From Paenibacillus sp. N3.4 (GTDB lineage Bacteria > Bacillota > Bacilli > Paenibacillales > NBRC-103111), in NCBI RefSeq assembly GCF_008017805.1, contig NZ_VRTT01000004.1, positions 62,001 through 126,000 on the forward strand: a stretch of DNA of 64,000 bases, read 5' to 3'. Positions 9,330-17,746 of the stretch are shown here, one piece after another. Position numbers and translations under genes: made by a program. The notes under the pieces were generated by a model that had not been told where the DNA came from, made no database searches, and saw only the letters and a list, made by a program, of their open reading frames with translations. Numbering within the stretch: the first letter of the stretch is position 1; the number at the start of each line of letters is the position of its first letter.

Positions 9330-10991
9330 GTGAGTAGTCAAAAGCGTTGGATTGGCACATGTATTGGGGGCAGATATCAGGTCGAGTCCCTGCTTGGGCA
9401 AGGCGGTATGGGAAATGTCTATTTGGCCGAAGATTTGAAGCTGAAAGGGAAAAAATGGGCAGTTAAGGAATGCCTGCCTTATGAGGATGACGTTGCGTCT
9501 TTTATGGAAGAAGCCGAGATGCTTGCCTGTTTGCAGCATCCTCAGCTGCCACAGCTTGTTGATTATTTTACGACTGATGAGGGAATTGGGTTCTTGGTCA
9601 TGGATTACATCCACGGTCCCACACTTCAGGATATGTTTGATGCCCAACGTACTGTACTTTCTGTGAATGAAATTGTACATATTGCGCTTCAGCTGTGCGA
9701 TTTGTTTCATTATCTACATACCTTCCAACCGCAACCGATCATATATCGGGATTTGAAGCCTTCCAATGTGATGATTAACGAGAATGATCAAGTCAGATTG
9801 ATTGATTTTGGAGTCGCTCGACATTACACACAAGGCAAGCAGTCGGATACGATGCAAATGGGAACGATCGGCTTTGCCGCGCCTGAGCAGTTTCTGGGCT
9901 TCCAAACAGATGAACGATCTGACTTATATACGCTTGGTGCTAATCTATATTACCTGTTGTCAGGCGGTCAATATGCCTATATGACAAAAAAAACGCTTGA
10001 TCAAATCTGTTCCAACCTCCCAGAGGGACTTACATCCACCGTAACCTTACTCCTGCAAGAGAATCCTCAAGATCGCTGCCAAACCGCTATGGAAGTGAAG
10101 CAGCGACTAAAAACACTCCTTCCAGACCTTTTACTCACCGATTCTTACAAACAGACAAAAAAACAAAACATGAATCATAAGCCGGACGTTCTCTCTTCCA
10201 TCCCAGATCAGCTAATTATTGTTGGAGGGTTATATGCGGGGGTTGGGGCTACTTTCACGGCTATTTCATTGGCAAGAATTTTAAATGCGATGGAAATTCC
10301 AAACGCGCTAGTGGAGCATCCAACGATTGAACCTGACTTATATATGCTTTTATTCGGAGATCGTAAGGCCCCGCAGTCCTATTCTTTTGCCACCAAGAAA
10401 TATACAGAACAGCAAGCAAGGTCTGATGAACCATGGACTAGCGGTCATACCACCTGGGTTCCTTTAGATCCCAATGGTTGGACTGGCGAGTGGCATTCTA
10501 CGGATTCCTTCAAGCTTCTCTATACGATCAAAAAGCCGATCGTCCTCTGGGACGTATCGACTCGCTGGGAAGATCTTTCGGTTCGAGAGCTATGCCATAG
10601 CGCTGATCATATCCTTGTTGTTCTGGATACTTCGCCGGCCAAATGCAGCAGACCAAGTGCACGTGCATATTTGGAAATTTTAGATACCTACCGTAAAAGA
10701 GGAAAAAAAGTGCATTTTGTAGCTAATCGAAGTGATAGTGGGCAATTGCCAAAAGAATGGGTGAATGCACTTCCAGAAGCTCCTTTATGTACACTCCCTG
10801 AAATCCCTTACGAAGAAGTCATGCGCGCTGTTTGGAAAGGGGATTGTATTCAAGACCAAGCCAATCGGATGGAGCAGCTGTATATGTGCTTAACACCTTT
10901 GCTTAAAGCCATCTTACCCGAATCCATACATAAGAATAACCGAATTAAAACGAAAAAATCGTTGTTCTCAGGCTTTAGAAAGCACGGTTAA
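9330..10991 (+). CDS. Ser/Thr protein kinase with C-terminal degenerate ParA/MinD-like domain
   Basis: A cytoplasmic eukaryotic-type kinase, about 553 residues from the preferred GTG (GAAAGGGGG upstream, spacing 13); an ATG at 9276 would add 18 residues but has poor spacing. Kinase motifs: glycine loop GQGGMG (23-28), lysine 46 in WAVKE, catalytic YRDLKPSN (D141, with Y in place of the usual H), DFG at 159-161 and APEQ. There is no membrane helix and no PASTA repeats, unlike PrkC. After a linker, residues about 290-535 look like a SIMIBI ATPase (IIVGGLYAGVGATFTA, PIVLWDVSTRW, ILVVLDTS, VHFVANRSD), but the P-loop lacks its lysine. The fold resembles the TadZ-like protein 1.4 kb downstream. The 3' end overlaps convergent tspO by 17 bases. 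Confidence 0.85.
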   Translation: MSSQKRWIGTCIGGRYQVESLLGQGGMGNVYLAEDLKLKGKKWAVKECLPYEDDVASFMEEAEMLACLQHPQLPQLVDYFTTDEGIGFLVMDYIHGPTLQDMFDAQRTVLSVNEIVHIALQLCDLFHYLHTFQPQPIIYRDLKPSNVMINENDQVRLIDFGVARHYTQGKQSDTMQMGTIGFAAPEQFLGFQTDERSDLYTLGANLYYLLSGGQYAYMTKKTLDQICSNLPEGLTSTVTLLLQENPQDRCQTAMEVKQRLKTLLPDLLLTDSYKQTKKQNMNHKPDVLSSIPDQLIIVGGLYAGVGATFTAISLARILNAMEIPNALVEHPTIEPDLYMLLFGDRKAPQSYSFATKKYTEQQARSDEPWTSGHTTWVPLDPNGWTGEWHSTDSFKLLYTIKKPIVLWDVSTRWEDLSVRELCHSADHILVVLDTSPAKCSRPSARAYLEILDTYRKRGKKVHFVANRSDSGQLPKEWVNALPEAPLCTLPEIPYEEVMRAVWKGDCIQDQANRMEQLYMCLTPLLKAILPESIHKNNRIKTKKSLFSGFRKHG

Positions 10992-11457
10992 AATCTTTAT
11001 TTAACTGATAAATCACCCAAGCAAGCAGTGTTGCAAAACAGGCCCATAACAAATAAGGCACTAGCAGCCAAGCAGCAAGCTTGGAATAAGGAATGGTTGC
11101 GTAGATCAATAGGTACGTCGTGATAGCAACAATGAGGGTGTCCAGAAACGCTAAACGTAAATTTTTCAGCTTAAATTCAAAAAATGTAAAGGCTTGATTA
11201 GCTACAAAATTAAGGAACAAAATAAGGACATAACCGGCAGAGGCTTCTTGAAACCCATCGGTTTGTGTGTACACAATGGCTACAGACGCCGAAATCAAGG
11301 CATACAAGATCCCCCATGCGATCCCAAATAATTGGGCAGGAGGATTCCAGGTCGGTTTTTTCAATTTCGCATAGAAAGAAAGATCTGTAGGAAACAAAAC
11401 ACCCGAAAGCGAAAATAAGGCAAACGTGACGAGAAATACAACAATAAAAGTTAGCAT
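10975..11457 (-). CDS. tspO: TspO/MBR family membrane protein
   Basis: A 160-residue protein with five predicted membrane helices and the family signature KPTWNPPAQLFGIAWGILYALI near the start, plus the aromatic-rich LLWACFATLLAWVIYQLN at the end. TspO proteins bind porphyrins and cholesterol-like ligands and act in tetrapyrrole or stress responses; the ligand here is not known. GGAGGTG precedes the ATG by five bases. The gene is convergent with the kinase gene and shares 17 bases with its 3' end, and no terminator is seen between them. Confidence 0.92.
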   Translation of the reverse strand: MLTFIVVFLVTFALFSLSGVLFPTDLSFYAKLKKPTWNPPAQLFGIAWGILYALISASVAIVYTQTDGFQEASAGYVLILFLNFVANQAFTFFEFKLKNLRLAFLDTLIVAITTYLLIYATIPYSKLAAWLLVPYLLWACFATLLAWVIYQLNKDFNRAF

Positions 11458-11589
11458 ACAAACACCTCCGATTCTGATTGTCCACTTGCTATTACTATAT
11501 TACACACGGCGGTCAAGTTATAACCAAAGAAGCAGGAAGTATGGTAAGATAGTTGCACAAAGTTGGTAAAGAAAGTAGGGTACAAGAAC

Positions 11590-12102
11590 ATGGAAGAACG
11601 ATTTGCCAGAGAATCCCGATGTTTCAAAACGTCGCGCATTTTTCCTAGCGATGTAAATAATCACAACACACTTTTTGGTGGCAAATTGATGTCCTATATT
11701 GATGATATTGCTTCCATTGCCGCTCATAAGCATTGCCGGAAGTTGGTTGTGACAGCTTCAACAGATTCCGTCGATTTTCTGTACCCGATCCACACCTCAG
11801 ATTCGGTCTGCCTGGAATCCTTCGTTACGTGGACAGGGAAGAGCTCGATGGAGGTTTTTGTAAAGGTAGTTACAGAAGATTTGAAAACAGGAGATAGAAA
11901 AATAGCTGCAACCTCTTTTCTGACTTTCGTGGCATTAGACGACAATAAAGTGCCGATTGAGGTGCCTCAAGTGATACCTGAGACTGAAGAAGAGATGAAG
12001 CTTCATGAATCAGCGCCGCAACGAGCCGAGATGCGCCGCATTCGGAGAGTGGAAAGCAAGAAGCTTGCAGGTTTTTTTACAATGAAATATCCATGGGAAT
12101 AA
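11590..12102 (+). CDS. Hotdog-fold acyl-CoA thioesterase (YkhA-like), copy 1
   Basis: A 170-residue cytoplasmic acyl-CoA hydrolase. Family marks are DVNNHNTLFGGKLMSYIDD (catalytic Asn/Asp region), VTASTDSVDFLYPI and FVTWTGKSSMEVFV, followed by FLTFVALD and the conserved tail VIPETEEEM. A second gene of the same family lies at 44605-45087. GTAGGG lies nine bases before the chosen ATG. The last 15 residues (KKLAGFFTMKYPWE) extend beyond the shorter paralogue. Confidence 0.9.
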   Translation: MEERFARESRCFKTSRIFPSDVNNHNTLFGGKLMSYIDDIASIAAHKHCRKLVVTASTDSVDFLYPIHTSDSVCLESFVTWTGKSSMEVFVKVVTEDLKTGDRKIAATSFLTFVALDDNKVPIEVPQVIPETEEEMKLHESAPQRAEMRRIRRVESKKLAGFFTMKYPWE

Positions 12103-12109
12103 TTAAAGA

Positions 12110-12137
12110 TTGATTTTTTGGTGAAATGTGGTATAAT
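12110..12137 (+). promoter_or_regulatory. SigA-type promoter upstream of the Tad locus
   Basis: TTGATT and TATAAT hexamers are separated by 16 bases. A transcript would start near 12144 and run immediately into the hairpin at 12163-12214, so this promoter feeds a conditional leader or a short RNA. Confidence 0.6.
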
Positions 12138-12162
12138 TTGGATAATTAAATCGGAAAAGCGG

Positions 12163-12214
12163 AAGCACCGCTGATCGTGGAGAATCATTCTTCACAATCG
12201 GCGCGTGCTTTTTT
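12163..12214 (+). terminator. Intrinsic terminator (possible attenuator) before the Tad operon
   Basis: AAGCACCGCTGAT pairs with ATCGGCGCGTGCTT (one wobble, one bulged C) and is extended by GTG/CAC around a short loop, followed by six T and then TTTTT. It may simply end the thioesterase transcript. However, a promoter lies between that gene and the hairpin, so a Tad transcript started there must read through it. Confidence 0.65.
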
Positions 12215-12246
12215 GTTTTTCTTTTGGGTAAGAAGGAGGTTGATGA

Positions 12247-12339
12247 GTGAACGAAGTAATGAAGGTCCGCATAGCCATTGTTCTGGCTGTCATCAGTTTG
12301 GTGTTAATCGGAAGCGGCATCTATATCCAATTATTTTGA
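12247..12339 (+). CDS. 30-residue single-span membrane peptide at head of the Tad operon
   Basis: A GTG start seven bases after AAGGAGG opens a 30-codon frame: a short charged N-terminus (MNEVMKVR) then a hydrophobic helix (IAIVLAVISLVLIGSGIYI) and QLF. It ends 27 bases before tadZ, which has its own AAAGGAGG. The composition and strong ribosome binding site favour a real small membrane protein. A competing ATG frame at 12243 would give 36 hydrophilic residues with poor spacing. Function is unknown; a Tad accessory role is inferred from position only. Confidence 0.5.
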   Translation: MNEVMKVRIAIVLAVISLVLIGSGIYIQLF

Positions 12340-12366
12340 GAAGAAAGTAAAGCAAAGGAGGATTTA

Positions 12367-13485
12367 ATGGGTAAAATTCAGCTTTATGTATTAGACAATG
12401 ATCTCGATTACTCGGAAAGGTTGGCTGCTTTCATTCGAACTTCTGAGTACGCGGAGAACATACAGGTAAGGCTTTTTTCAACATTGGAGCTTTTGCTGCA
12501 ATTACTTGAAAGTAGTCCTTCAGAGGGCGTACTGCTGCTATCAGAGACCTATTTTCCAGAACTGATGAACCATAGATCAACCTTATGCAAGATGGTATTA
12601 AGTGAAACGATAGCCAATTCGAGAGAAATGGAGACGAAAATTCCATTTTTGTATCGGTTTCAATCGCTGCATCAATTGCTATCCCGCCTTCAAGCTTTTT
12701 ACTTAGAAAAGCATCAATATCCGGTGTTTCCAACAACAGAGAATCGAACTCAGATTATTTCTGTCTACAGCAGTGTAGGAAATAGCGGCAAATCCATGAC
12801 AGCCATTCATATGGCGAAGCAGCTATCCTTTCGCGGTAAGCGTGTATTTTATTTAAGCCTAGAATCTGTCAGCTCGGCATCGCTATGGCTGGAAGGAGAT
12901 TCTGGTCGGTTTTCACAGCTTTTATATTATTTAAAAAGATCACCTGATTTACTCGGTCCGAAACTTCAACTCCTGAAGTCGCAGGATCTCAAGCTGCGAT
13001 TGGATTATTTAACACCTAACGATCAAATTCGGGAAATGCAAGAGATGAATGGAGAAAATGTTCGTTTACTTATGGAATCGTTGTTATCACTTCAGATGTA
13101 TGACTATATCATTGTCGATTTGGAGGCCTCCGTTCATCCCAGAATCGTGAAATCGCTTGAACTTAGCGACCATATCATTTGGATTGTTCTGGATGATTTG
13201 AATGATTTGTATAAAACGCAAGCTATGCGTAAACAAATGGGCTCCATGCAAAAAGTCCACTTCGTTTTGAATAAATATACAGGAAAACAAGCAAATGATT
13301 TTTCCACGCTTAATAATGAAATTGCATACAAGCTTCCATACATTCCTGAATGGAAAATAGTAAGCTCATCTGATCAGATTTGGCAATCCCTCCTATTTTC
13401 TGAACAAACGTATGACTTGTTCAAATTGTTAATTCAAGGGAAAGATTATCCCTCTGCCTTCACAGAAGGAGCTGCTGCTTCATGA
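12367..13485 (+). CDS. tadZ: TadZ/CpaE-like ParA-superfamily ATPase
   Basis: A 372-residue protein with an N-terminal receiver-like domain (MGKIQLYVLDNDLDYSERLA) followed by a ParA/MinD-type domain from about residue 127. Its P-loop is SSVGNSGKS (about 135-143), lacking the signature first lysine of classical MinD. Later motifs YDYIIVDLEAS and HFVLNKYTG fit Walker B and the nucleotide-binding NKxx segment. TadZ/CpaE proteins place Tad pilus machines in the cell. AAAGGAGG precedes the ATG, and the stop overlaps the cpaF start (ATGA). Confidence 0.85.
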   Translation: MGKIQLYVLDNDLDYSERLAAFIRTSEYAENIQVRLFSTLELLLQLLESSPSEGVLLLSETYFPELMNHRSTLCKMVLSETIANSREMETKIPFLYRFQSLHQLLSRLQAFYLEKHQYPVFPTTENRTQIISVYSSVGNSGKSMTAIHMAKQLSFRGKRVFYLSLESVSSASLWLEGDSGRFSQLLYYLKRSPDLLGPKLQLLKSQDLKLRLDYLTPNDQIREMQEMNGENVRLLMESLLSLQMYDYIIVDLEASVHPRIVKSLELSDHIIWIVLDDLNDLYKTQAMRKQMGSMQKVHFVLNKYTGKQANDFSTLNNEIAYKLPYIPEWKIVSSSDQIWQSLLFSEQTYDLFKLLIQGKDYPSAFTEGAAAS

Positions 13486-14744
13486 ATCAGCAATTGTTTC
13501 TTGAATTAAAGCAGCAAATTAAGGAGCGTCTAGATCTTTCTAGTACGGTTAGTGATAACCAGCTTATTGAACTGATCGAAGAGGTAGTCTTTCGTATATC
13601 CGCAGAGCAAAGTTGGGTATCTAGTGACATACAAGAAGCGGTTAAGCGAATTTTTAACTCCTTTCGAGGACTGGATGTGCTTCAACCGTTATTGGACGAT
13701 CCAACAGTAACAGAGATTATGGTTAATGGTCATGACGTTATTTTTTATGAAAGAAAGGGAGCAATTGAACGTTATCCGTACACATTGGAGAGCGATGAGA
13801 AACTTGAAGATCTGATCCAGATGATCGTTTCAAAAGTAAATCGGATCGTGAATCAAGCAACGCCGATTGTTGATGCGCGCCTGCAGGATGGTTCAAGAGT
13901 GAATATTGTGCTCCCACCGGCCTCACTAAGCGGTCCAACATTGACGATTCGTAAATTTCCTGAAAAGCCTATATTGATGTCGGATTTGATTCAAATGGAG
14001 AGTATATCGGTGGAAGCTGCGGAACTGTTGAAGATTATGGTGGAATCAGGTTACAACGTTTTTATTGGCGGTGGAACAGGATCGGGAAAAACGACATTTC
14101 TGAATGCTTTAGGTGCATGGATACCCTCTCATGAGCGTGTAATTACGATTGAGGATTCTGCTGAGCTGCAAATTCAGACTGTACCCAACCTTGTTCGGAT
14201 GGAGACGCGAAATGCGAATACAGAAGGGAAAGGCGAGATTACGATTCGGGATCTCATTCGTGCATCACTGCGTATGCGGCCTAATCGCATTATTGTTGGG
14301 GAAGTGCGCGGAGCTGAGGCTATTGATATGTTGGCTGCAATGAATACCGGACATGACGGAAGCCTCAGCACAGGGCATGCCAACACGTCGATAGACATGC
14401 TGAGCAGGCTAGAGACAATGGTTCTTGGTGCAGCTCCTTTGCCGGTAGAAGTAATTCGGAAGCAAATTGCATCCGCATTAGATATCATGGTCCACCTGAG
14501 CAGAATTCGTGATCGTACCCGCAAAGTAACGGAGATCCACGAAGTCATAGGCGTAAAGGATGGAGAGGTGCAGCTTCATCCATTATTCCTCTTTGAGGAA
14601 AGCGGTGAAACGGCAGCGTGCAAGGTTGTTGGGAAGCTGATATATACAGGGAATCGATTGCACAATATGCACAAAATTCAAATGGCCGGTAAGAAGCTGC
14701 CTGCTTGGTTTGCGAACACAAAGAAAGAACGTGAAGTCGGATGA
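13482..14744 (+). CDS. cpaF: CpaF/TadA-type pilus assembly ATPase
   Basis: A 420-residue secretion ATPase of the VirB11/GspE superfamily that powers Tad pilus assembly at the inner face of the membrane. Walker A is GGGTGSGKTT (about 196-204). Also seen are ITIEDSAEL (Asp box), VRMETR, the Walker B region RIIVGEVRGAEAIDML, and the His box TGHDGSLSTGHANT. Residues 60-180 are the usual N-terminal domain (LDDPTVTEIMVNG). It overlaps tadZ upstream and tadB downstream by four bases each, indicating a coupled operon. Confidence 0.95.
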   Translation: MNQQLFLELKQQIKERLDLSSTVSDNQLIELIEEVVFRISAEQSWVSSDIQEAVKRIFNSFRGLDVLQPLLDDPTVTEIMVNGHDVIFYERKGAIERYPYTLESDEKLEDLIQMIVSKVNRIVNQATPIVDARLQDGSRVNIVLPPASLSGPTLTIRKFPEKPILMSDLIQMESISVEAAELLKIMVESGYNVFIGGGTGSGKTTFLNALGAWIPSHERVITIEDSAELQIQTVPNLVRMETRNANTEGKGEITIRDLIRASLRMRPNRIIVGEVRGAEAIDMLAAMNTGHDGSLSTGHANTSIDMLSRLETMVLGAAPLPVEVIRKQIASALDIMVHLSRIRDRTRKVTEIHEVIGVKDGEVQLHPLFLFEESGETAACKVVGKLIYTGNRLHNMHKIQMAGKKLPAWFANTKKEREVG

Positions 14745-15619
14745 CGCTTTTCTTCATGCTTCTTTTTATCGGGGCATCCAGTTGGTTCTTACTCGTCTAT
14801 GTAGAAAAAAGGAAAGGAAGTGGAGGTCATAAAGGTTCTAAACAAAAGATACAGAAACAGCCTTCTGTCATTAATCAACTCGTTGATTATGATGATTATC
14901 AGCTTACCTCCAAAGAAAAGATAACCGCAATTTGTATGCTGGCCTTACCTGCCTTCATCATTGGTTTCATTTTTTATAAAAGCTTCTTCCTTGCATTCAT
15001 TTTCAGTATGATTGGCTTTTTATTCCCTCGAATTCGTCAGCAACAGCTTATCCAATTACGCAAAAATAAATTGCACATCCAGTTTAAACAAGCATTGAGC
15101 TGTTTATCTTCTTCTATGACAGCCGGAAAATCTATCGAAACAGCATTTAGAGAAGCTTTGGACGATTTGAAAGTGCTTTATCCTGATCCTGCTTGTTTAA
15201 TTGTAGTCGAGTTTAGTGTGATTTGTCGAAAAATAGAGAACGGAGAACAGATCGAGTCTGCACTGAAAAATTTTGCCGACCGTTCCCATCTAGAGGATGT
15301 GAAAAGCTTTACGGATGTGTTCCTTACTTGTAAACGGACAGGCGGCAACCTCGTGGATGTCATGAAGCGGACCGCATCAGTCATTGGAGAAAAGCTTGAA
15401 ATAACCCAAGATATTTCGGTCATGGTTGCGCAGAAACGTTTTGAATCCAGAGTGCTTTTGTTTGCTCCAATAATTATCGTGGCAGTGTTAGCCTTTTCTT
15501 CACCTGATTACATGGAACCGTTGTACTCAGGGCGAGGCATATTGATTATGACTGCGGCTTTGCTGCTGCTCGCAGCTTGCTATGCGCTCACTCAAAAAAT
15601 CATGAATATCAAGGTGTAA
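14741..15619 (+). CDS. tadB: TadB-like type II secretion F family membrane protein
   Basis: A 292-residue platform protein of the GspF/TadB family. It has an N-terminal helix (FFMLLFIGASSWFLLVYVE), a pair of helices around residues 60-95, the cytoplasmic T2SSF domain (about 110-240, FKQALSCLSSSMTAGKSIETAFREAL, CKRTGGNLVDVM) and two C-terminal helices. It provides the membrane base for the CpaF motor. The start overlaps the cpaF stop (ATGA). Confidence 0.88.
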   Translation: MTLFFMLLFIGASSWFLLVYVEKRKGSGGHKGSKQKIQKQPSVINQLVDYDDYQLTSKEKITAICMLALPAFIIGFIFYKSFFLAFIFSMIGFLFPRIRQQQLIQLRKNKLHIQFKQALSCLSSSMTAGKSIETAFREALDDLKVLYPDPACLIVVEFSVICRKIENGEQIESALKNFADRSHLEDVKSFTDVFLTCKRTGGNLVDVMKRTASVIGEKLEITQDISVMVAQKRFESRVLLFAPIIIVAVLAFSSPDYMEPLYSGRGILIMTAALLLLAACYALTQKIMNIKV

Positions 15620-15621
15620 AC

Positions 15622-16491
15622 ATGTGGATCACTATTGTATTTATTAGCGAAGTCCTTTCTTGTCTGATTATCTATTTCTATGGAAACAGAACGTATGCCA
15701 CTTTGTTGAAGGATCATGACTATCCTTTTCAAATGAAACTGCTTCTGCCCTTCAGTTATGTTTTGGTAGATAAGCTGCAGCTTATGGATAAAATGCCTGA
15801 TTTTACAGCAAGAATCCATTATAAACTGCTAACACTTTATGGAAGAAGCTTCGCGACATTTAATTCGAAAATGTTTTTCGCTGAATTACTTTCCGCTTCA
15901 ACCTTTTGTTTACTAATTTGTACACTGCTATCCGTACTGGCAGGCGGAGATAGCACTCTTTTCGCACTTGGCATGCTCGCTATATTAGCGGTTCCTGCAT
16001 TAATGGCTCGTGATCTGGACACGAAAATCCGTAAGAAACAACAGCTTATGATTCTTGAGTTACCAGAAGTACTGAGTACAATCGTGCTGCTCGTGAACGC
16101 AGGGGAAACAGTCAATCGTGCATGGGTACATTGTGTTAATGCCCGACCGCATAAAGCTCATACACCTCTTTACAAAGAGTTAGCTCAAGCCGTTCATGAG
16201 CTGGAGATGAACATTTCCTTTTCAAAAGTCATGGACGACTTCAGCAAACGATGTGCACTGCATGAGGTGTCGCTGTTTACTTCGACTCTCATGCTGAACT
16301 ATAAGCGCGGGGGCAGCGATTTTGTAATCGCTCTGCAGTCTCTATCACTTGATCTCTGGCAAAGAAGAAAGTCAGTATCCCGAACACTAGGTGAAGAGGC
16401 ATCTTCTAAGCTTGTCTTCCCTATGGTGCTTATATTCATTGTCGTTATGGTCATCGTCGCCGCGCCTGCCTTACTAATAATGAATCAATAA
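15622..16491 (+). CDS. tadC: TadC-like type II secretion F family membrane protein
   Basis: A 289-residue second platform subunit. Helices lie at the N-terminus, at about 95-140 (ELLSASTFCLLICTLLSVLAGG) and at the C-terminus (VFPMVLIFIVVMVIVAAPALLIMNQ). The central T2SSF domain carries LPEVLSTIVLLVNAGETVNRAW and LNYKRGGSDFVIAL. The ATG follows AAGGTG by six bases and begins two bases after the tadB stop. TadB and TadC normally form the hetero-oligomeric platform. Confidence 0.87.
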   Translation: MWITIVFISEVLSCLIIYFYGNRTYATLLKDHDYPFQMKLLLPFSYVLVDKLQLMDKMPDFTARIHYKLLTLYGRSFATFNSKMFFAELLSASTFCLLICTLLSVLAGGDSTLFALGMLAILAVPALMARDLDTKIRKKQQLMILELPEVLSTIVLLVNAGETVNRAWVHCVNARPHKAHTPLYKELAQAVHELEMNISFSKVMDDFSKRCALHEVSLFTSTLMLNYKRGGSDFVIALQSLSLDLWQRRKSVSRTLGEEASSKLVFPMVLIFIVVMVIVAAPALLIMNQ

Positions 16492-16507
16492 ATGGAGGAA
16501 TAATGCA

Positions 16508-16735
16508 ATGAAGATGACGATAAACGGGCTTAAAAAATTCTGGCAGGATGAAGAAGGATTAGGAACATTGGAAATATTATTGATCGTCGCAGTATTGGTA
16601 GCTATAGCGATCATTTTCAGAAAGTGGATCGTGTCGTGGTTTCAAAAACTGATAGGTGATGCCAATTCAGATTTAAAAGACAACAGCGCTGTTGCTCCTT
16701 GTGCGCCTAGTCCGACTACAAGCTGTGCGCCGTAA
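16508..16735 (+). CDS. Flp1-like type IVb pilin
   Basis: A 75-residue pilin precursor, the likely major Tad/Flp pilus subunit. The leader ends in DEEG, followed by LGTLE with the essential glutamate at +5, then a hydrophobic helix (ILLIVAVLVAIAIIF) and a short polar tail. The prepilin peptidase at 20723 would cleave after the glycine. The tail contains an unusual Pro/Cys-rich end (CAPSPTTSCAP) with two cysteines. GGAGG lies upstream of the ATG. Confidence 0.88.
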   Translation: MKMTINGLKKFWQDEEGLGTLEILLIVAVLVAIAIIFRKWIVSWFQKLIGDANSDLKDNSAVAPCAPSPTTSCAP

Positions 16736-17732
16736 CCGCAGAGCGGCGGGCTTTCAATCGAATGAGCAGGGAAGTTTCACGCTTGAAGCCTCCCTTGTAT
16801 TTCCAATGATCTTATTATGTACGATCACACTGCTTTTTGTAGGAATGTATGTGTATCAAAAAGCATATGTGCAGCACGTCGCCAGAACGATGGCAGAACG
16901 ATTGGCTTTCACTTGGGACAACAGTCATAAAGACCTGGCAACTGGCAATTTCGATCCTAGCAAAACGGATGGTTTATATTGGCGGCTTACACACGATCAT
17001 GTGACGGATTTGTTTGGATTGCTATTATCTGTTGGCACATCGGAAGTCGCTATCCCAACAGGTGTTGCCAAGGATCAAGTCGGGAGTAAACTGGCAAAAA
17101 CGTCGTCTTATCTGCCCAAAGGAATGACGGGTACAGCTAAGTACTCCAACTTACTTTTGGATCACCGGGTTGAGGTTAAATTGAACAAGCCTTTTTTCTC
17201 TCCCCCCTGGCTACGAAAATGGTTTGATGCTGAGAAGTCGGATGGTCAAGCCATCTCACATGTGGTTGAACCTGTTGAAATGATACGTTTAACCGACATT
17301 ACTCGAACGTATTTTAAGGCAATAAAAGATCGGATTTCTCCTCAAAAGGCTAAAGAAGCATTGATAGAACCCCTTCAAAATGATCTTTCCGGACCAAGTG
17401 TGACAATCAAATCGGAGCGACAAGCAGCTTCATATTTAAGATCACTTGTTGGGGGAAGGGAAGTCATCTTGAAAACACCTTCGGGGAAGAGCAGAACGAT
17501 AGATGCGCTCGATGCGAATGGGATAGCCCACCAAGCCTATTATAGTATGACAGAATCACAGCTCAGGAAGGAGCAAATGCCAAAGGATATTGAACTACTC
17601 GAACAAGGTGTACAAGTGAAGGGAATTGTGTGGCATTTTTTTAAGAAGGATCCTAGCGGAAAAGGTGTGATTTCTGATTCATTTCGTAAAGAACTAGAGC
17701 GTAACGGTATTGTAGTTGTGATACATAATTAG
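16692..17732 (+). CDS. TadE-like pseudopilin, minor pilus protein 1
   Basis: About 346 residues from the earliest TTG at 16692, which overlaps the pilin gene; GTG at 16701 or 16725 are alternatives and no clear ribosome binding site decides. The class III-type signal is NEQG followed by SFTLEASLVFPMILL, with Glu at +5 and a long hydrophobic helix. The rest is an extracellular domain with no recognised motif and no cysteines. It is much longer than typical TadE (about 150-200 residues). The overlap with the pilin gene suggests coupled translation. Confidence 0.75.
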   Translation: MLLVRLVRLQAVRRNRRAAGFQSNEQGSFTLEASLVFPMILLCTITLLFVGMYVYQKAYVQHVARTMAERLAFTWDNSHKDLATGNFDPSKTDGLYWRLTHDHVTDLFGLLLSVGTSEVAIPTGVAKDQVGSKLAKTSSYLPKGMTGTAKYSNLLLDHRVEVKLNKPFFSPPWLRKWFDAEKSDGQAISHVVEPVEMIRLTDITRTYFKAIKDRISPQKAKEALIEPLQNDLSGPSVTIKSERQAASYLRSLVGGREVILKTPSGKSRTIDALDANGIAHQAYYSMTESQLRKEQMPKDIELLEQGVQVKGIVWHFFKKDPSGKGVISDSFRKELERNGIVVVIHN

Positions 17733-17746
17733 AAAGGGGGAAGTTT

